Shown here piece after piece: positions 18,516 to 28,954 of a DNA stretch of 64,000 nucleotides. The DNA comes from Gaiellasilicea sp963789355. Its GTDB lineage: Bacteria; Actinomycetota; Thermoleophilia; Gaiellales; Gaiellaceae. Below the pieces are notes generated by a model that saw nothing but the letters and a program-made list of their open reading frames with translations, ran no database searches and was not told the DNA's origin. The stretch's first letter is position 1. Every line of letters begins with the position of its first letter. The translations under genes were made by a program, and so were the position numbers. Location of the stretch: assembly GCA_963789355.1 (NCBI GenBank), contig CAWBKK010000005.1:332334-396333 (forward strand), written 5' to 3'.

Positions 18516-18947
18516 ATGGAGGGCTTCAACTACTCGACGGAGATCCTCGTGCGCTTCGCCGAGACGGATGCGCAGGGGATCGCGCACCACGCCTCGTTCG
18601 TCGTCTGGCTCGAGGTCGCGCGCGTCGGGTGGCTCGCCGAGCACGCGGGCGGCTACCGGGCGATCCAGGAGCAGGGGGTCGAGGCCCTGACGACGGAGGT
18701 TCACGTCCGCTACCACCGCGCTGCGCACTTCGACGACCGGCTGCGAGTGTGGGCGCGCTGCGTCGACCTGCGCGGGGCACGGTTCCGCTACGAGTACACG
18801 GTCGAGCGAGACGGGGAGCTGGTTGCAGACGGGTCGACGTCGCACGCGACGGTGGACGCAGCGACGCGCCGGCCGATCCGGCTTCCGGCCGCGTTCGTCG
18901 AGGCGGTCGCTAGGGCTGAGTCGTCGCCGGAGCGGGCTGCGTCGTAG
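18516..18947 (+). CDS. acyl-CoA thioesterase, YbgC/4HBT family
   Basis: Hot-dog-fold thioesterase of 143 residues. The catalytic signature is VRFAETDAQGIAHHASFVVW, in which the Asp of ETD is the family's active-site residue. It continues with EVARVGWLAE, VHVRYHRAAHFDDRLRV and FRYEYTV. Likely hydrolyses short acyl-CoA or aryl-CoA esters. The last 38 bases overlap the 3' end of the convergent VanW gene, so the two tails are encoded on both strands. Confidence 0.88.
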   Translation: MEGFNYSTEILVRFAETDAQGIAHHASFVVWLEVARVGWLAEHAGGYRAIQEQGVEALTTEVHVRYHRAAHFDDRLRVWARCVDLRGARFRYEYTVERDGELVADGSTSHATVDAATRRPIRLPAAFVEAVARAESSPERAAS

Positions 18948-20781
18948 CCGGAGCCGTCTGCGTCGGCGGGGGCGGCGCCGGCTTCTCCGATTTGGGCTTC
19001 GGCTTCGGTTTCGGCTCGGGCGGCGGCTTCGTGCCGACGCGGATGATCCGGTACTCGCCGCGATAGGACGTGTTCCAGGTCTCGTCGTGCAGGACCTTCC
19101 CCTGCTCGTCGTACACGGTCCGAGTGACGGAGCTGGCGCGCGCCGGCGACCCTTCCTCCTCGATCTCCGTCTGGCCCTTGAGCAACGTCGGATCCTTGAC
19201 GCGCCGGATCGGTGCCGGGCCCGTCTCCCGGATCGAGCCGGTGCCGCTCTCGACCCGCCGCTCGGGGCCGCCGCCGTAGATCGAGACGGTGATCCCCGCG
19301 CCGCCCGACGCCCCCGCCACGAAGATCCAGTTCGGCGTGTCGTTGACGAACTTGAGGTCGAGGTCGGGATAGTTGACCGTCGCGTCGCGGCCGAGCTGAT
19401 ACCGGCTGATGTAGAGCGAGTGCGGGTTGCGCTCGGCGATCTTCAGGCCGGCTTCCCAGGCGGCGTTGAAGACGGTCGTCGCGACCTGCGAGACGCCGCC
19501 GCCGACGTCCTCCTCGTACTCGTCCTTGATGATCACCGGCGCCGGGCGGAAGCCGCGCTCGATCGTGCGTTCCCCGACGCGGTCGTTGAAGGAGAAGGTG
19601 GCGCCGGGCGCGACGAGGGCGCCGTTGAGGAGCGAGATGCCGAGTTGCAGGTTCGTGATCCGGTCGGGCGTGCCGGCGTAGAGGGTCGTGTACGACGCCA
19701 GGCGGCGCTCGACTCCCATCGCCTGCACCTCGGCGGTCGTGCGCTCGGCCTCGGCCGTGCGGACTGCGAGGGTCGCAGTCCGGGCATCGACCGAGACGGC
19801 CGCCGCGAGCAGCGCTTTTGCGGTCGCCGGGACGTCGACGGCGAGTCCGTCCTTCGCAGCGACGACCTCGACGCCGTCGCCGGCGGGCCGGAGCGTGGCG
19901 TCGGTCGGCGCGCGCTCGACCGTCTTGCGGAGCTTCGCGAACCAGGCCTCGGCTCCCGGCCCGGCGATCGAGATGCCGGTCGCGCCGCCGACCGGAAGGC
20001 TGAGCAACTCGGCGATCCGCCAGCGCGGCAGCTTCCAGCGCGTCCCCTCGTACTCGAGCCGGACCGGCGCGGAGAGCGCGGTCCGTGCCTGAGCGGCGGC
20101 CGGAGCGAGGTCGACTGCGTTCACCTCCGCGGGATCGATCCGCACCGGGAGCGCGATCGACTGGCCCCGCTCGAGCCGTGCAAGCGCGCGGACGATGCGC
20201 GTCGCCGCGACGTCCTGGTCGAGCCGGCGGCCGGGCTGGCCGACGACGACCTCGACGGAGAGGCCTCGGCGGACGAGCTTCGCCTCGACGTGGCGCTGGT
20301 CGATCGACCGCGCCAGGCCGGCCAGCTTGAACTCGAGCGCCGCCTCGTAGGCCTGCACCGGCGGCGCGATCTCGGAGCCGAAGAACCGCGCCTGCAGCCG
20401 CTTGTAGCCCCGAACGGGACCGAAGCCCTCGCCCTCGCGCGCGGCCGACTCGATCGCGGTCGCCCAATCGGCCTCGACGCCGAGCGTCGTCGCCTTGATC
20501 GGATACTCCTCGCCAGCGGCGGTGAAGACGACGGGAACGCGCGCGACCCGCTCGAAGCGGCTCTCGAGCAACGCTCGGGCCTCCTTCTTGGTCAGCCCGC
20601 CGACGTCGACCCCGGCGATGTGGACGCCCTCGGCGATTCGCACCGGTGAGCCCGCGAAGGCAAGGCCGACCAGCGCCGTGAGGACGGCGAAGAGCGCCAG
20701 GGGAACCAGGATCCAGCGCGCGATCAGGCGCAGAGAGCGGTCGGGCACCCCGGCGCGGCCCGGTGACGCGTCGACCCGCAC
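18910..20781 (-). CDS. VanW / PG_binding_4 / G5 cell-wall protein
   Basis: A 623-residue membrane-anchored exported protein with one N-terminal helix (residues 20-43). Two PG_binding_4-like domains (about 85-200 and 235-335) follow, then a VanW domain with ITNLQLGISLLNGALVAPGA and TFSFNDRVGERT, and a G5-like domain near residue 520. The end is a Pro/Lys/Thr/Gln repeat tail with two PAPATTQP-like units. Relatives (YoaR) are found with wall modification and vancomycin-resistance loci, but the biochemical role of VanW is unknown. The start is GTG, with TACACT nine bases upstream. Confidence 0.9.
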   Translation of the reverse strand: MRVDASPGRAGVPDRSLRLIARWILVPLALFAVLTALVGLAFAGSPVRIAEGVHIAGVDVGGLTKKEARALLESRFERVARVPVVFTAAGEEYPIKATTLGVEADWATAIESAAREGEGFGPVRGYKRLQARFFGSEIAPPVQAYEAALEFKLAGLARSIDQRHVEAKLVRRGLSVEVVVGQPGRRLDQDVAATRIVRALARLERGQSIALPVRIDPAEVNAVDLAPAAAQARTALSAPVRLEYEGTRWKLPRWRIAELLSLPVGGATGISIAGPGAEAWFAKLRKTVERAPTDATLRPAGDGVEVVAAKDGLAVDVPATAKALLAAAVSVDARTATLAVRTAEAERTTAEVQAMGVERRLASYTTLYAGTPDRITNLQLGISLLNGALVAPGATFSFNDRVGERTIERGFRPAPVIIKDEYEEDVGGGVSQVATTVFNAAWEAGLKIAERNPHSLYISRYQLGRDATVNYPDLDLKFVNDTPNWIFVAGASGGAGITVSIYGGGPERRVESGTGSIRETGPAPIRRVKDPTLLKGQTEIEEEGSPARASSVTRTVYDEQGKVLHDETWNTSYRGEYRIIRVGTKPPPEPKPKPKPKSEKPAPPPPTQTAPATTQPAPATTQP

Positions 20782-20847
20782 GAGCCGGTCAGTGTAGCCG
20801 CGGCCCCGGAGGAATCGCGACCGGCCCTCTTCGGGCGCTTCAGGGAT

Positions 20848-22005
20848 CTAGGAACGCAGGTACTGCGTGATCACGTGGCGCTGGATCTCGGACGTGCCTT
20901 CGACGATCTGGAGCACCTTGGCGTCGCGCATCCACTTCTCGACCGGGTGGTCTCGCATGATCCCCGCACCGCCGAGCACCTGCACGGCGTCGGTCGTCAC
21001 GCTCATCGCGACATCGGCCGCGAACGCCTTCGCATACGAGCCGAGCAGCCCGGCGTCCTCCCCGGCGTCGAGCGCGGCCGCGGCGCGCCAGACGAGCAGG
21101 CGCGCCGCCTCGACCTGCATCGCCATGTCGGCCAGCTTGAACGACACGCCCTGCTTCGCGATCAGGGGCTTCCCGAAGGCGCGGCGCTCGTTCGCGTAGT
21201 CGGTCGAGTACTCGAACGCCGCCCGCGCGATCCCGACCGCCGACGCCGCCACCTGCGGCCGCGAGTGCATGAAGAAGTCGATTGCGATTGCGAAGCCTTC
21301 GCCCTCCTCGCCGAGCAACCGGTCGGCCGGCAGGCGCGCCTCGTCGAAGAGGATCGAGCCCGTATACGACGAGCGCAGGCCGAGCTTCGGCTCCTTGCGC
21401 CCGGCCGAGACCCCCTGGTCGCCCGCCTCGACCAGAAAGGCCGTGATCGCTCCATCCAGCTTCGCGAAGACGATCGTCAGCTCGGCGATGCCACCGTTCG
21501 TGACGTAGCACTTCTCACCGCTGAGGACGTACTCGTCGCCCTCGCGGCGGGCGGTCGCCTGAATCCCTGCGACATCCGAGCCGGCGCCCGGCTCGGTGAA
21601 CGCGATCGCCGCGAGGCAGCCCTCCTCCGAGGCGAGCCGCGTCAGCCAGCGCTGCTTCTGCTCGACGGTGCCCGAGCGCAGCAGCGGCCGCACCGGGAAC
21701 ATCGTCGCGCCGATCGGCGCGGCGAGGCCGGCGCAGCCCCAGGAGAGCTCCTCGGCGATCAGGCTCGACGTCACCGCCGGCACGCCACCGCCGCCGTACT
21801 CGCTCGGGATCGCGTGGGCCGTCAGGCCGAGCGCCGCAGCGCTGCCGAGCAGCTCCGCGGGGCAGTCCTCCCGCTCGTCCCACTCGCGGGAGATCGGCCG
21901 CAGCGCGCGCTCGGCGAAGTCGTGGGCGAGGTCGCGCAGCTCCCGCTGCTCGGGCGAGAGCTCGAAGCCGATCCCGGCAGCGAGGCTAGAAGACGAAGAG
22001 CTCAA
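20848..22005 (-). CDS. acyl-CoA dehydrogenase
   Basis: FAD-dependent alpha,beta-desaturation of an acyl-CoA. The 385-residue protein has the N-terminal helical domain, LAAIAFTEPGAGSDVAGIQA, the beta domain and the C-terminal region GGAGIMRDHPVEKWMRDAKV with VEGTSEIQRHVI, where the Glu is the usual catalytic base position. The start is TTG at 22005, 20 bases inside the end of the upstream SDR gene, so the two are coupled. Acyl-chain specificity cannot be read. Confidence 0.92.
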   Translation of the reverse strand: MSSSSSSLAAGIGFELSPEQRELRDLAHDFAERALRPISREWDEREDCPAELLGSAAALGLTAHAIPSEYGGGGVPAVTSSLIAEELSWGCAGLAAPIGATMFPVRPLLRSGTVEQKQRWLTRLASEEGCLAAIAFTEPGAGSDVAGIQATARREGDEYVLSGEKCYVTNGGIAELTIVFAKLDGAITAFLVEAGDQGVSAGRKEPKLGLRSSYTGSILFDEARLPADRLLGEEGEGFAIAIDFFMHSRPQVAASAVGIARAAFEYSTDYANERRAFGKPLIAKQGVSFKLADMAMQVEAARLLVWRAAAALDAGEDAGLLGSYAKAFAADVAMSVTTDAVQVLGGAGIMRDHPVEKWMRDAKVLQIVEGTSEIQRHVITQYLRS

Positions 22006-22822
22006 CGCCGCCGCTCACGTTGAGCTGCACGCCGGTGATGTAGTTGGCGAGATCGGAGCAGAGGAAGCAGATCGCGTTCGCGATGTCCTCCGGCTCACCC
22101 GGCCGCTTGAAGACGGTGCGGTTCGCGATCCGCTCGTTCATCGCCGGGTTCGCGAAGTGGAAGGCCTCGGTGCCGATGATCCCGGGCACGATCGCGTTGC
22201 ACGTGATTCCGTAGCGGCCGCCCTCCATCGCCAGCGTCCGGGTCAGGCCGAGAATCCCGGCCTTCGTCGTCGAGTAGCTGGCCTGGCCGAAGCCGCCGAG
22301 CGTTCCGGCCACGGAGGCCATGTTGACGATCCGGCCCCACTCGCGCTCCTTCATGTGCGGCCACACGGCCTGGGCGCAGTTGAAGCCGCCGGTGAGGTTG
22401 ACACGGAGGTCGCGCTCCCAGAGGTCCGGGTTCTGATCGTGGAACTGGCCGACGTGGTCGAGCGTGCCCGCGTTGTTGATCAGGATGTCGACCGAGCCGA
22501 ACTCCTCGACGACGCGATCGACCGTCTCCTTCACTTGCTCGCGGTCGGTGACGTCGCACTTGATCGCGGCGGAGCGGCGGCCGAGCGCCTGGATCTCCTT
22601 CGCGGTCGCTTCGGTGTAGACGATCCCCTGCGCCTTCGCGACCTGCGCGAGGACGCCGTACGACTCCGCGGTCTCCGTCGACTCGTCCGACTCGACCTGG
22701 ATGTCGGCGATCACGACGTCGGCTCCCGCCCGGGCGAGCGCGAGCGCGTCGGCGCGGCCGAGGCCGCGCGAGCCGCCGGTGACGAGAGCGACGCGCCCGG
22801 AGAGATCGATCTCGATTGCCAC
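21986..22822 (-). CDS. SDR-family 3-oxoacyl/3-hydroxyacyl reductase or dehydrogenase
   Basis: Short-chain dehydrogenase of 278 residues. The cofactor motif TGGSRGLG (residues 16-23) is followed by VVIADIQVES with an acidic residue at the end of strand 2, favouring NAD. NNAG, VNMASVAG with the catalytic Ser, and YSTTK with Tyr and Lys complete the tetrad. It has an unusual 25-residue insert after strand 2. Linked to the downstream acyl-CoA dehydrogenase, suggesting 3-hydroxyacyl or ketoacyl chemistry. GTG start with TAGGAT six bases upstream. Confidence 0.9.
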   Translation of the reverse strand: MAIEIDLSGRVALVTGGSRGLGRADALALARAGADVVIADIQVESDESTETAESYGVLAQVAKAQGIVYTEATAKEIQALGRRSAAIKCDVTDREQVKETVDRVVEEFGSVDILINNAGTLDHVGQFHDQNPDLWERDLRVNLTGGFNCAQAVWPHMKEREWGRIVNMASVAGTLGGFGQASYSTTKAGILGLTRTLAMEGGRYGITCNAIVPGIIGTEAFHFANPAMNERIANRTVFKRPGEPEDIANAICFLCSDLANYITGVQLNVSGGVELFVF

Positions 22823-22840
22823 GGTGCGATCCTACGTCCC

Positions 22841-24009
22841 ATGCACCGCATCGGCGAAGAGGAACGCCGCGCGCGACTCGTCACGCGCCATCGGCTCGCA
22901 CCGGCCGACCGGGCGGACGACGCGCTCACGGTCGCGCGGTCGCTCGTCTGCCTGCACGCGACCGACGCCGTCACGGTGTTCCTTGCCGTCCACGCCCGGA
23001 GCGAGGGCGTCACGCCGGCCGAGATCGAGCGCGCACTCTACGAGGAGCGGACACTCGTGCGGCTGCTGGCGATGCGAAGGACGCTTTGGGCCGTGCCGCG
23101 CGAGCTCGTCCCGGTCGTGTTCGCCGCCGCGACGCGGACGGTGGCCGCGCGCGAGCGCAAGCGGCTCGAGGGCTACGTCCGCGACAGCGGCGTCTCGACC
23201 CGGCCGGGCGCGTGGCTCACGCGTGCGGGAAAGCTGGCGCTGGCCGCGGTCGAGGAGCGCGGCGAAGCGACGACGCGCGAGATCGTCGCCGCTGTCCCCG
23301 TGCTGGCGAAGAAGCTGCGAGTCGGTGGCGGCAGATGGGAGCTCACGCAGAGCGCGGGGTCGCGCGTGCTCCCGCAGCTCGCGATGGAGGGATCGCTCGT
23401 CCGCGGCCGCCCGCGCGGGACGTGGATCAGCCCGCAGTTCCGCTGGGTCGCGACTGAGACGTGGCTCGGCGCCGCGATCGAGCAGCTCGACCAGGCCAAG
23501 GCGCAGGCCGACCTGCTCCGCCCCTGGCTCGCCGCCTTCGGCCCCGCGACCGAGACCGACATCCGCTGGTGGGCCGGCTGGACCGCGCGCGAGGCCCGCG
23601 CCGCGCTCGCCTCCGTCCCTCACGTCGAGGTCGACCTGAACGGCGAACGCGGCTACGTGCTCGAGGGCGACGTCGAGCCGACGCCGACGCCGGAGCCGTC
23701 CGCCGCGCTCCTGCCGACCCTCGACCCGACGACGATGGGCTGGAAGCAGCGCGACTGGTACCTCGGCGGGCACGCCCCGCTGCTCTTCGACTCGAACGGC
23801 AACGCCGGCCCGACCGTCTGGTGGGACGGCCGCGTCGTCGGCGGCTGGAGCCAGCGCCGCGACGGCGAGATCGTCTTCAGCCTGCTCGAGGACGTCGGCG
23901 TCGCTGCCGTGCGGGCGGTGGAATCCGAAGCCGAGCGCCTTGCTGCCTGGCTCGGCGACGTGCGCTTCTCGCCCGGCTTCCTGCCACCGTTCCAGCGCGG
24001 CCTCGTGAC

Positions 24010-24013
<4 letters not shown>
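22841..24013 (+). CDS. winged-helix DNA-binding / AlkZ-like (HTH_42) protein
   Basis: A 390-residue protein of the HTH_42 family. It includes LVCLHATDAVTVFLAVHARS, LVRLLAMRRTLWAVPRELV, a central winged-helix run and the C-terminal signature RWWAGWTAREARAAL. Relatives AlkZ and YcaQ are DNA glycosylases that unhook interstrand crosslinks or bulky lesions; the QxQ/QxD-type catalytic motif is not obvious here, so glycosylase activity is tentative. Starts diverge from the SDR gene only 18 bases away. The stop shares CTAG with the next gene. Confidence 0.85.
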
Positions 24014-25188
<1,175 letters not shown>

Positions 25189-25212
25189 TGCTTCACTCCT
25201 GCCCGAGGTCGA

Positions 25213-25228
25213 TTGACTAGTCAGTCAA
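25213..25228. promoter_or_regulatory. candidate TetR/FadR operator upstream of acyl-CoA dehydrogenase
   Basis: Perfect inverted repeat TTGACT-AGTC-AGTCAA, 25-40 bases before the ATG at 25188 and therefore in promoter territory. The site at 31725-31740 before the TetR gene has the same 16-base layout and the same right half (AGTCAA). Binding is inferred from the shared sequence. Confidence 0.6.
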
Positions 25229-25291
25229 CAGTGTAGGAGCAATGTAAATGTGTCGTCAACCCCGCGCGTTCAGGGATACCCTGGGCCTTCG

Positions 25292-26728
25292 ATGGGTCTG
25301 CGGAGGGTGCTTGTGCCGGCCGCGCTGGTCGCGGCCTCGTGCCTCGTCGTCCCCGCCGCCGGGGCGGCCGTCGGCGCGCGCCCGCCTGTGGTCTGGCTGA
25401 AGGGCGAGGGCAACTTCACGAAGGCGCACCGGAGCATCCAGTCGATCGACAAGCTCGTCGTCCACGTCACCGAGGGCAGCTTCTGGGGCTCGGTCCGCTG
25501 GCTGAAGAGCGCACGCGCGCATGCCTCCTCGCACTACGTCGTCTCGCGCAACGGCAAGATCGTCCAGCTCGTCCACCTCTCCGACATCGCCTGGCACGCG
25601 GGCCACTGGGGCACGAACGAGCAATCGGTCGGGATCGAGCACGAGGGCTTCACGTACGGGCCGGCCGGGTTCACGGACGCGCAGTACCACGCGTCCGCCC
25701 GCCTCGCCGGGTGGATCGCCCGCCGTTCGCTCCTGCCGATCGACCGCGCGCATCTGATCGGCCACCGTGACGTGCCCGACGGGCGGGGCGGCCGAGGCGG
25801 TTCGAGTCACCACACCGATCCCGGCCCGCACTGGAAGTGGGACTACTACCTGCGTCTCGTCCGCCGCTACGCCGGGGTCATCCGGCTCAGCGTGAAGCCG
25901 CTCGTGCCCGAAGGGCCGCTGCGGGGGATCGTCTCCTGGCGCGCCAAGGCTTCTCCGGACATCGGCCGCGTCGAGTTCATCGTCGACGGCCGGGTCGTCC
26001 ACGTCGACCGCAGGCGGCCGTTCGCATACGCGCTCAACACGGCGAGGCTGGCCAACCGCGGCTACAAGCTCCAGGTCCACGGCGTCGCCGGCCCCGGCCG
26101 CTACGACGTCGAGGGCACGCGGGTCCTCGTCGACAACAAGACATTCGCGCTCACGAGCGCGGGCGCGCGGCCCTGGATGCTCGCGCCGAGCACGATCCGG
26201 CTGCGCGTACGCCCCTGGGGCCAGAAGGCGGCGAGGATGACGTTCTCCGTCGACGGCAAGCGGCGCGCGGTCGACGCAAGGCCGCCCTTCCTCTTCTCGT
26301 GGAGCACGCGTCGGGCGCGGCCCGGTCGACACGTGCTGGAGGTGGTCGCCACCTCGGTCGACGGCCGCACGGCGACGCGGCGGATCCCTCTCGTCGTTCC
26401 TGCCCCGCCGAAGCCCCGGCCGCAACCGAAGCCGAAGTCCGTGCCGGTCGCGCTCGCCGGAATGAACGTCGCGGACGGCCAGCAGTTGACGGGTCTCGTC
26501 GTCTGGCGCGTGGACGTCCGCGGGCGGGTCAAGCAGGTCGAGTTCCTCGTCGACGGCGTCTCGCGGGGCATCGACGTCGCCGCGCCCTACACGCTCGGCA
26601 TAAATGCGGCCGCAGAGCAGCCGGGCGAGCACCGGCTGACCGGCCGCATCGCCGGCGCGAACGGGAAGACCGCCGAGGCGACGGTCACGGTGACGGTGCC
26701 GCCGCCACCGACGCCCGATACCGGCTGA
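25292..26728 (+). CDS. exported N-acetylmuramoyl-L-alanine amidase with Ig-like repeats
   Basis: Cuts the bond between muramic acid and the stem peptide. The 478-residue protein has a signal peptide (residues 1-25, ending near AAGAAVGA) and an Amidase_2/PGRP domain to about residue 190. Zinc-ligand positions appear in VVHVTEGSFWG, the AWHAGHWG region and LIGHRDVP, with SVGIEHEG between. Three Ig-like repeats follow, each with a V-x-F-x-VDG core and a D...P partner (RVEFIVDG, RMTFSVDG, QVEFLVDG), separated by Pro-rich linkers. ATG at 25292 gives the signal peptide. The 3' end overlaps the convergent GH3 gene by 44 bases. Confidence 0.93.
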   Translation: MGLRRVLVPAALVAASCLVVPAAGAAVGARPPVVWLKGEGNFTKAHRSIQSIDKLVVHVTEGSFWGSVRWLKSARAHASSHYVVSRNGKIVQLVHLSDIAWHAGHWGTNEQSVGIEHEGFTYGPAGFTDAQYHASARLAGWIARRSLLPIDRAHLIGHRDVPDGRGGRGGSSHHTDPGPHWKWDYYLRLVRRYAGVIRLSVKPLVPEGPLRGIVSWRAKASPDIGRVEFIVDGRVVHVDRRRPFAYALNTARLANRGYKLQVHGVAGPGRYDVEGTRVLVDNKTFALTSAGARPWMLAPSTIRLRVRPWGQKAARMTFSVDGKRRAVDARPPFLFSWSTRRARPGRHVLEVVATSVDGRTATRRIPLVVPAPPKPRPQPKPKSVPVALAGMNVADGQQLTGLVVWRVDVRGRVKQVEFLVDGVSRGIDVAAPYTLGINAAAEQPGEHRLTGRIAGANGKTAEATVTVTVPPPPTPDTG

Positions 26729-27599
26729 TCCGCAGCACCTTCGCGTCGAGCTCGCCCGCACGCGCGAGCGGGACGAGCGCGTCGACGATCCGCCGCGCAT
26801 CGCGAGCGCTCGTCGTCAGCACCATGTCGGCGCCTGCCCGGATCGCGAGCCGCCCCCAGAACGGCGCGTAGGGGCTGCCGAGAACGCCGAGCGAGTCGGT
26901 GATCGCGACGCCGCGGAAGCCGAGCGCGCGCAAGAGCCGGTAGGTCTTGGGCTCGAACGAGGCGCGGCGCGGCCCGAGCCGCGGGTAGATCGCGTGCCCG
27001 ACCATCACGCACGGCACCCCGGCGCGAACGGCTGCCCGGAACGGCGCCAGATCCTCGCTCCGGAGGACGCCGTAGACGCGCGCGACGTCGGTCGACTTCG
27101 GCGTCGAGCCGAGGCCGGGAAAGTGCTTGGCGCACGCGGCGCTCCCGAGCCCGCGCGCGAACGCCACGCCGTACTCCGGCTTCGCGAACTGGCGTGAGCC
27201 GAGCGGCCCGTCGGGCAGGTCGAGCACGGGCGCGAAGGTCGCATGCGCTCCCGCGCGTCGCAGCGCGAGCGCAGTCTCGCGGCCGGCCCGGAACGCCTCG
27301 GCGGCGCTGCGGTACTGGGAGGCTGCGCGCCAGGGCGCGATCCCGCGGAACGTCTTCACGGTTCCGCCCTCCTGATCGGCGAAGACGAGCGCCCCGCGCG
27401 GGCGGGTGGCGTCGGTGTTCCACTGGCGCACGAGGATGCCGCCGAACCCCTCCCCCGCCGGCATTCCGGCGACGACGACCGCCTCGGCCTTCTCGCGCGG
27501 CGTCATTGCGGCGACATCAGCCTCGGCCGACCCCGTCAGCAGCAGCGCGAGCGCGGTCGAGATCGTCGCGAGCACGCGCCCACGGTACCCTTGCCGCAT
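26685..27599 (-). CDS. exported GH3-like protein lacking the usual His/Asp dyad
   Basis: Glycoside hydrolase family 3 N-terminal domain, about 304 residues with a signal peptide. Family parts are ALVFADQEGGTVKTF, FAPVLDLPDGP, ACAKHFPGLGS, GVPCVMVGHAIYP and AITDSLGVLG, the last with the predicted nucleophile Asp. NagZ-type enzymes have a D-x-H acid/base dyad after the KHFPG motif; here it reads STDVARVYG without His, so catalysis may differ or be lost. The start is ATG 27599, or GTG 27575 at VLATISTALALLL. The ATG overlaps the divergent dehydrogenase ATG in a CATG. Confidence 0.85.
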   Translation of the reverse strand: MRQGYRGRVLATISTALALLLTGSAEADVAAMTPREKAEAVVVAGMPAGEGFGGILVRQWNTDATRPRGALVFADQEGGTVKTFRGIAPWRAASQYRSAAEAFRAGRETALALRRAGAHATFAPVLDLPDGPLGSRQFAKPEYGVAFARGLGSAACAKHFPGLGSTPKSTDVARVYGVLRSEDLAPFRAAVRAGVPCVMVGHAIYPRLGPRRASFEPKTYRLLRALGFRGVAITDSLGVLGSPYAPFWGRLAIRAGADMVLTTSARDARRIVDALVPLARAGELDAKVLRISRYRASVAAAPSP

Positions 27600-28785
27600 G
27601 GCCGTGACCGAGAAGAAGACGGCGCTCGACCCGCTCGACTTCCTCGCGATCGACACGCTGCTGGACGAGGAGGAGCGGGCGATCCGCGACACCGTCCGCG
27701 CCTTCGTCCAGGAGAAGGTGCTCCCCGACGTCGGCGACTGGTTCGAGCAGGGGATCCTCCCACGCGAGCTGATCGCGGAGCTCGGGAAGCTCGGCCTCTT
27801 CGGGATGCACCTCGACGGCTACGGCCTCCCGGGCGCGAGCGCCGTCGCCTACGGGCTCACCTGCCTCGAGCTGGAGGCGGGCGACTCCGGCGTCCGCAGC
27901 GCCGTCTCCGTCCAGGGCTCGCTGGCGATGTTCTCGATCTGGAAGTGGGGCTCCGAGGAGCAGAAGCAGCGCTGGCTGCCGCCGATGCACACGGGCGAGG
28001 CGATCGGCTGCTTCGGCCTGACCGAGCCGGACGCCGGCTCCGACCCAGGCTCGATGCGGACGACCGCCCGGCGCGACGGCTCCGACTGGATCCTCAACGG
28101 CGCCAAGATGTGGATCACGAACGGCACGATCGCCGACGTCGCGACCGTCTGGGCGCGCACCGAGGAGGGCAAGATCAACGGCTTCCTCGTCGAGCAGGGC
28201 ACGCCCGGCTTCACGGCGCCCGAGATCCACAAGAAGCTCTCTCTGCGCGCGTCGGTCACCTCCGAGCTCGTCCTCGCCGACGTCCGCGTCCCCGAGGAGA
28301 ACCGCTTCCCGGAGGTCGACTCGCTGCGCGGGCCCCTGTCGTGCCTGAACGAGGCGCGCTACGGGATCGTCTGGGGCGCGGTCGGCGCCGGCCGCGCGTG
28401 CTTCGAAGCCGCGCTCGAGTACTCGAAGGAGCGGATCGTCTTCGACAAGCCGATCGCCGGCTACCAGCTGACGCAGCAGAAGCTCGCGGAGATGGCGCTC
28501 GAGCTGAACCGCGGCCTGCTCGTCGCGCTCCACATCGGCCGGATGAAGGACGACGGAACGCTCCGCCAGGAGCACGTCAGCCTCGGCAAGATGGGCAACG
28601 TCCGCGGCGCGATCGAGGTCGCCCGCCAGGCCCGGACGATCCTGGGCGCGAACGGCGTCACGCTCGAGTATCCGGTGATCCGCCACGTCAACAACCTCGA
28701 GTCCGTGCTCACCTACGAAGGCACGCACGAGGTGCACACGCTCGTCGTCGGCCAGGCGCTGACCGGCGAGAACGCGTTCCGCTGA
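27598..28785 (+). CDS. glutaryl-CoA dehydrogenase-like acyl-CoA dehydrogenase
   Basis: A 395-residue flavoenzyme resembling glutaryl-CoA dehydrogenases. It has RSAVSVQGSLAMFSIWKWGS (substrate-binding Arg and Ser positions of the family), CFGLTEPDAGSDPGSM, and the C-terminal YEGTHEVHTLVVGQALTG with the catalytic Glu. This would oxidise and decarboxylate glutaryl-CoA in lysine/tryptophan breakdown. Specificity is inferred from these residues. TACCCT (27586-27591) lies six bases before the ATG, a leaderless promoter inside the 5' end of the divergent GH3 gene. Confidence 0.9.
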   Translation: MAVTEKKTALDPLDFLAIDTLLDEEERAIRDTVRAFVQEKVLPDVGDWFEQGILPRELIAELGKLGLFGMHLDGYGLPGASAVAYGLTCLELEAGDSGVRSAVSVQGSLAMFSIWKWGSEEQKQRWLPPMHTGEAIGCFGLTEPDAGSDPGSMRTTARRDGSDWILNGAKMWITNGTIADVATVWARTEEGKINGFLVEQGTPGFTAPEIHKKLSLRASVTSELVLADVRVPEENRFPEVDSLRGPLSCLNEARYGIVWGAVGAGRACFEAALEYSKERIVFDKPIAGYQLTQQKLAEMALELNRGLLVALHIGRMKDDGTLRQEHVSLGKMGNVRGAIEVARQARTILGANGVTLEYPVIRHVNNLESVLTYEGTHEVHTLVVGQALTGENAFR

Positions 28786-28913
28786 TCGGCCCGATCCGGC
28801 GACCGTCCGGACGCGGGATCGGGGATGGCCGCCGGTGAGGCCTGCGAGCACACTCCTCCGCGTACGACGCGTCCTGCCGCCGCCGCAGAGGCAGGGCGCG
28901 TTCCCCCGCAGCC

Positions 28914-28937
28914 CGACCCCGCCCGCAGGCGGGGTCG
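28914..28937. terminator. perfect GC hairpin between convergent genes
   Basis: Arms CGACCCCGCC (28914-28923) and GGCGGGGTCG (28928-28937) with loop CGCA: 10 of 10 pairs. It lies between the acyl-CoA dehydrogenase stop (28785) and the convergent cupin stop (28955). There is no T-run, as is usual for high-GC terminators. I see no gene in the rest of 28786-28954. Confidence 0.6.
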
Positions 28938-28954
28938 CTGCGTTCAGGGGCCGC

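Noticed and set aside
18823..20649. 608-codon plus-strand frame antisense to the VanW protein
   Set aside because: Low-complexity Arg/Leu/Asp sequence with no recognisable motif; VanW/G5 domains are clear on the minus strand.
20821..20860. Possible fourth copy of the two-hairpin element (GCTTCAGGGATCTAGG)
   Set aside because: Only a short partial match to the CAGGGGTC part; no stem and no AAGACCCCTGAA box.
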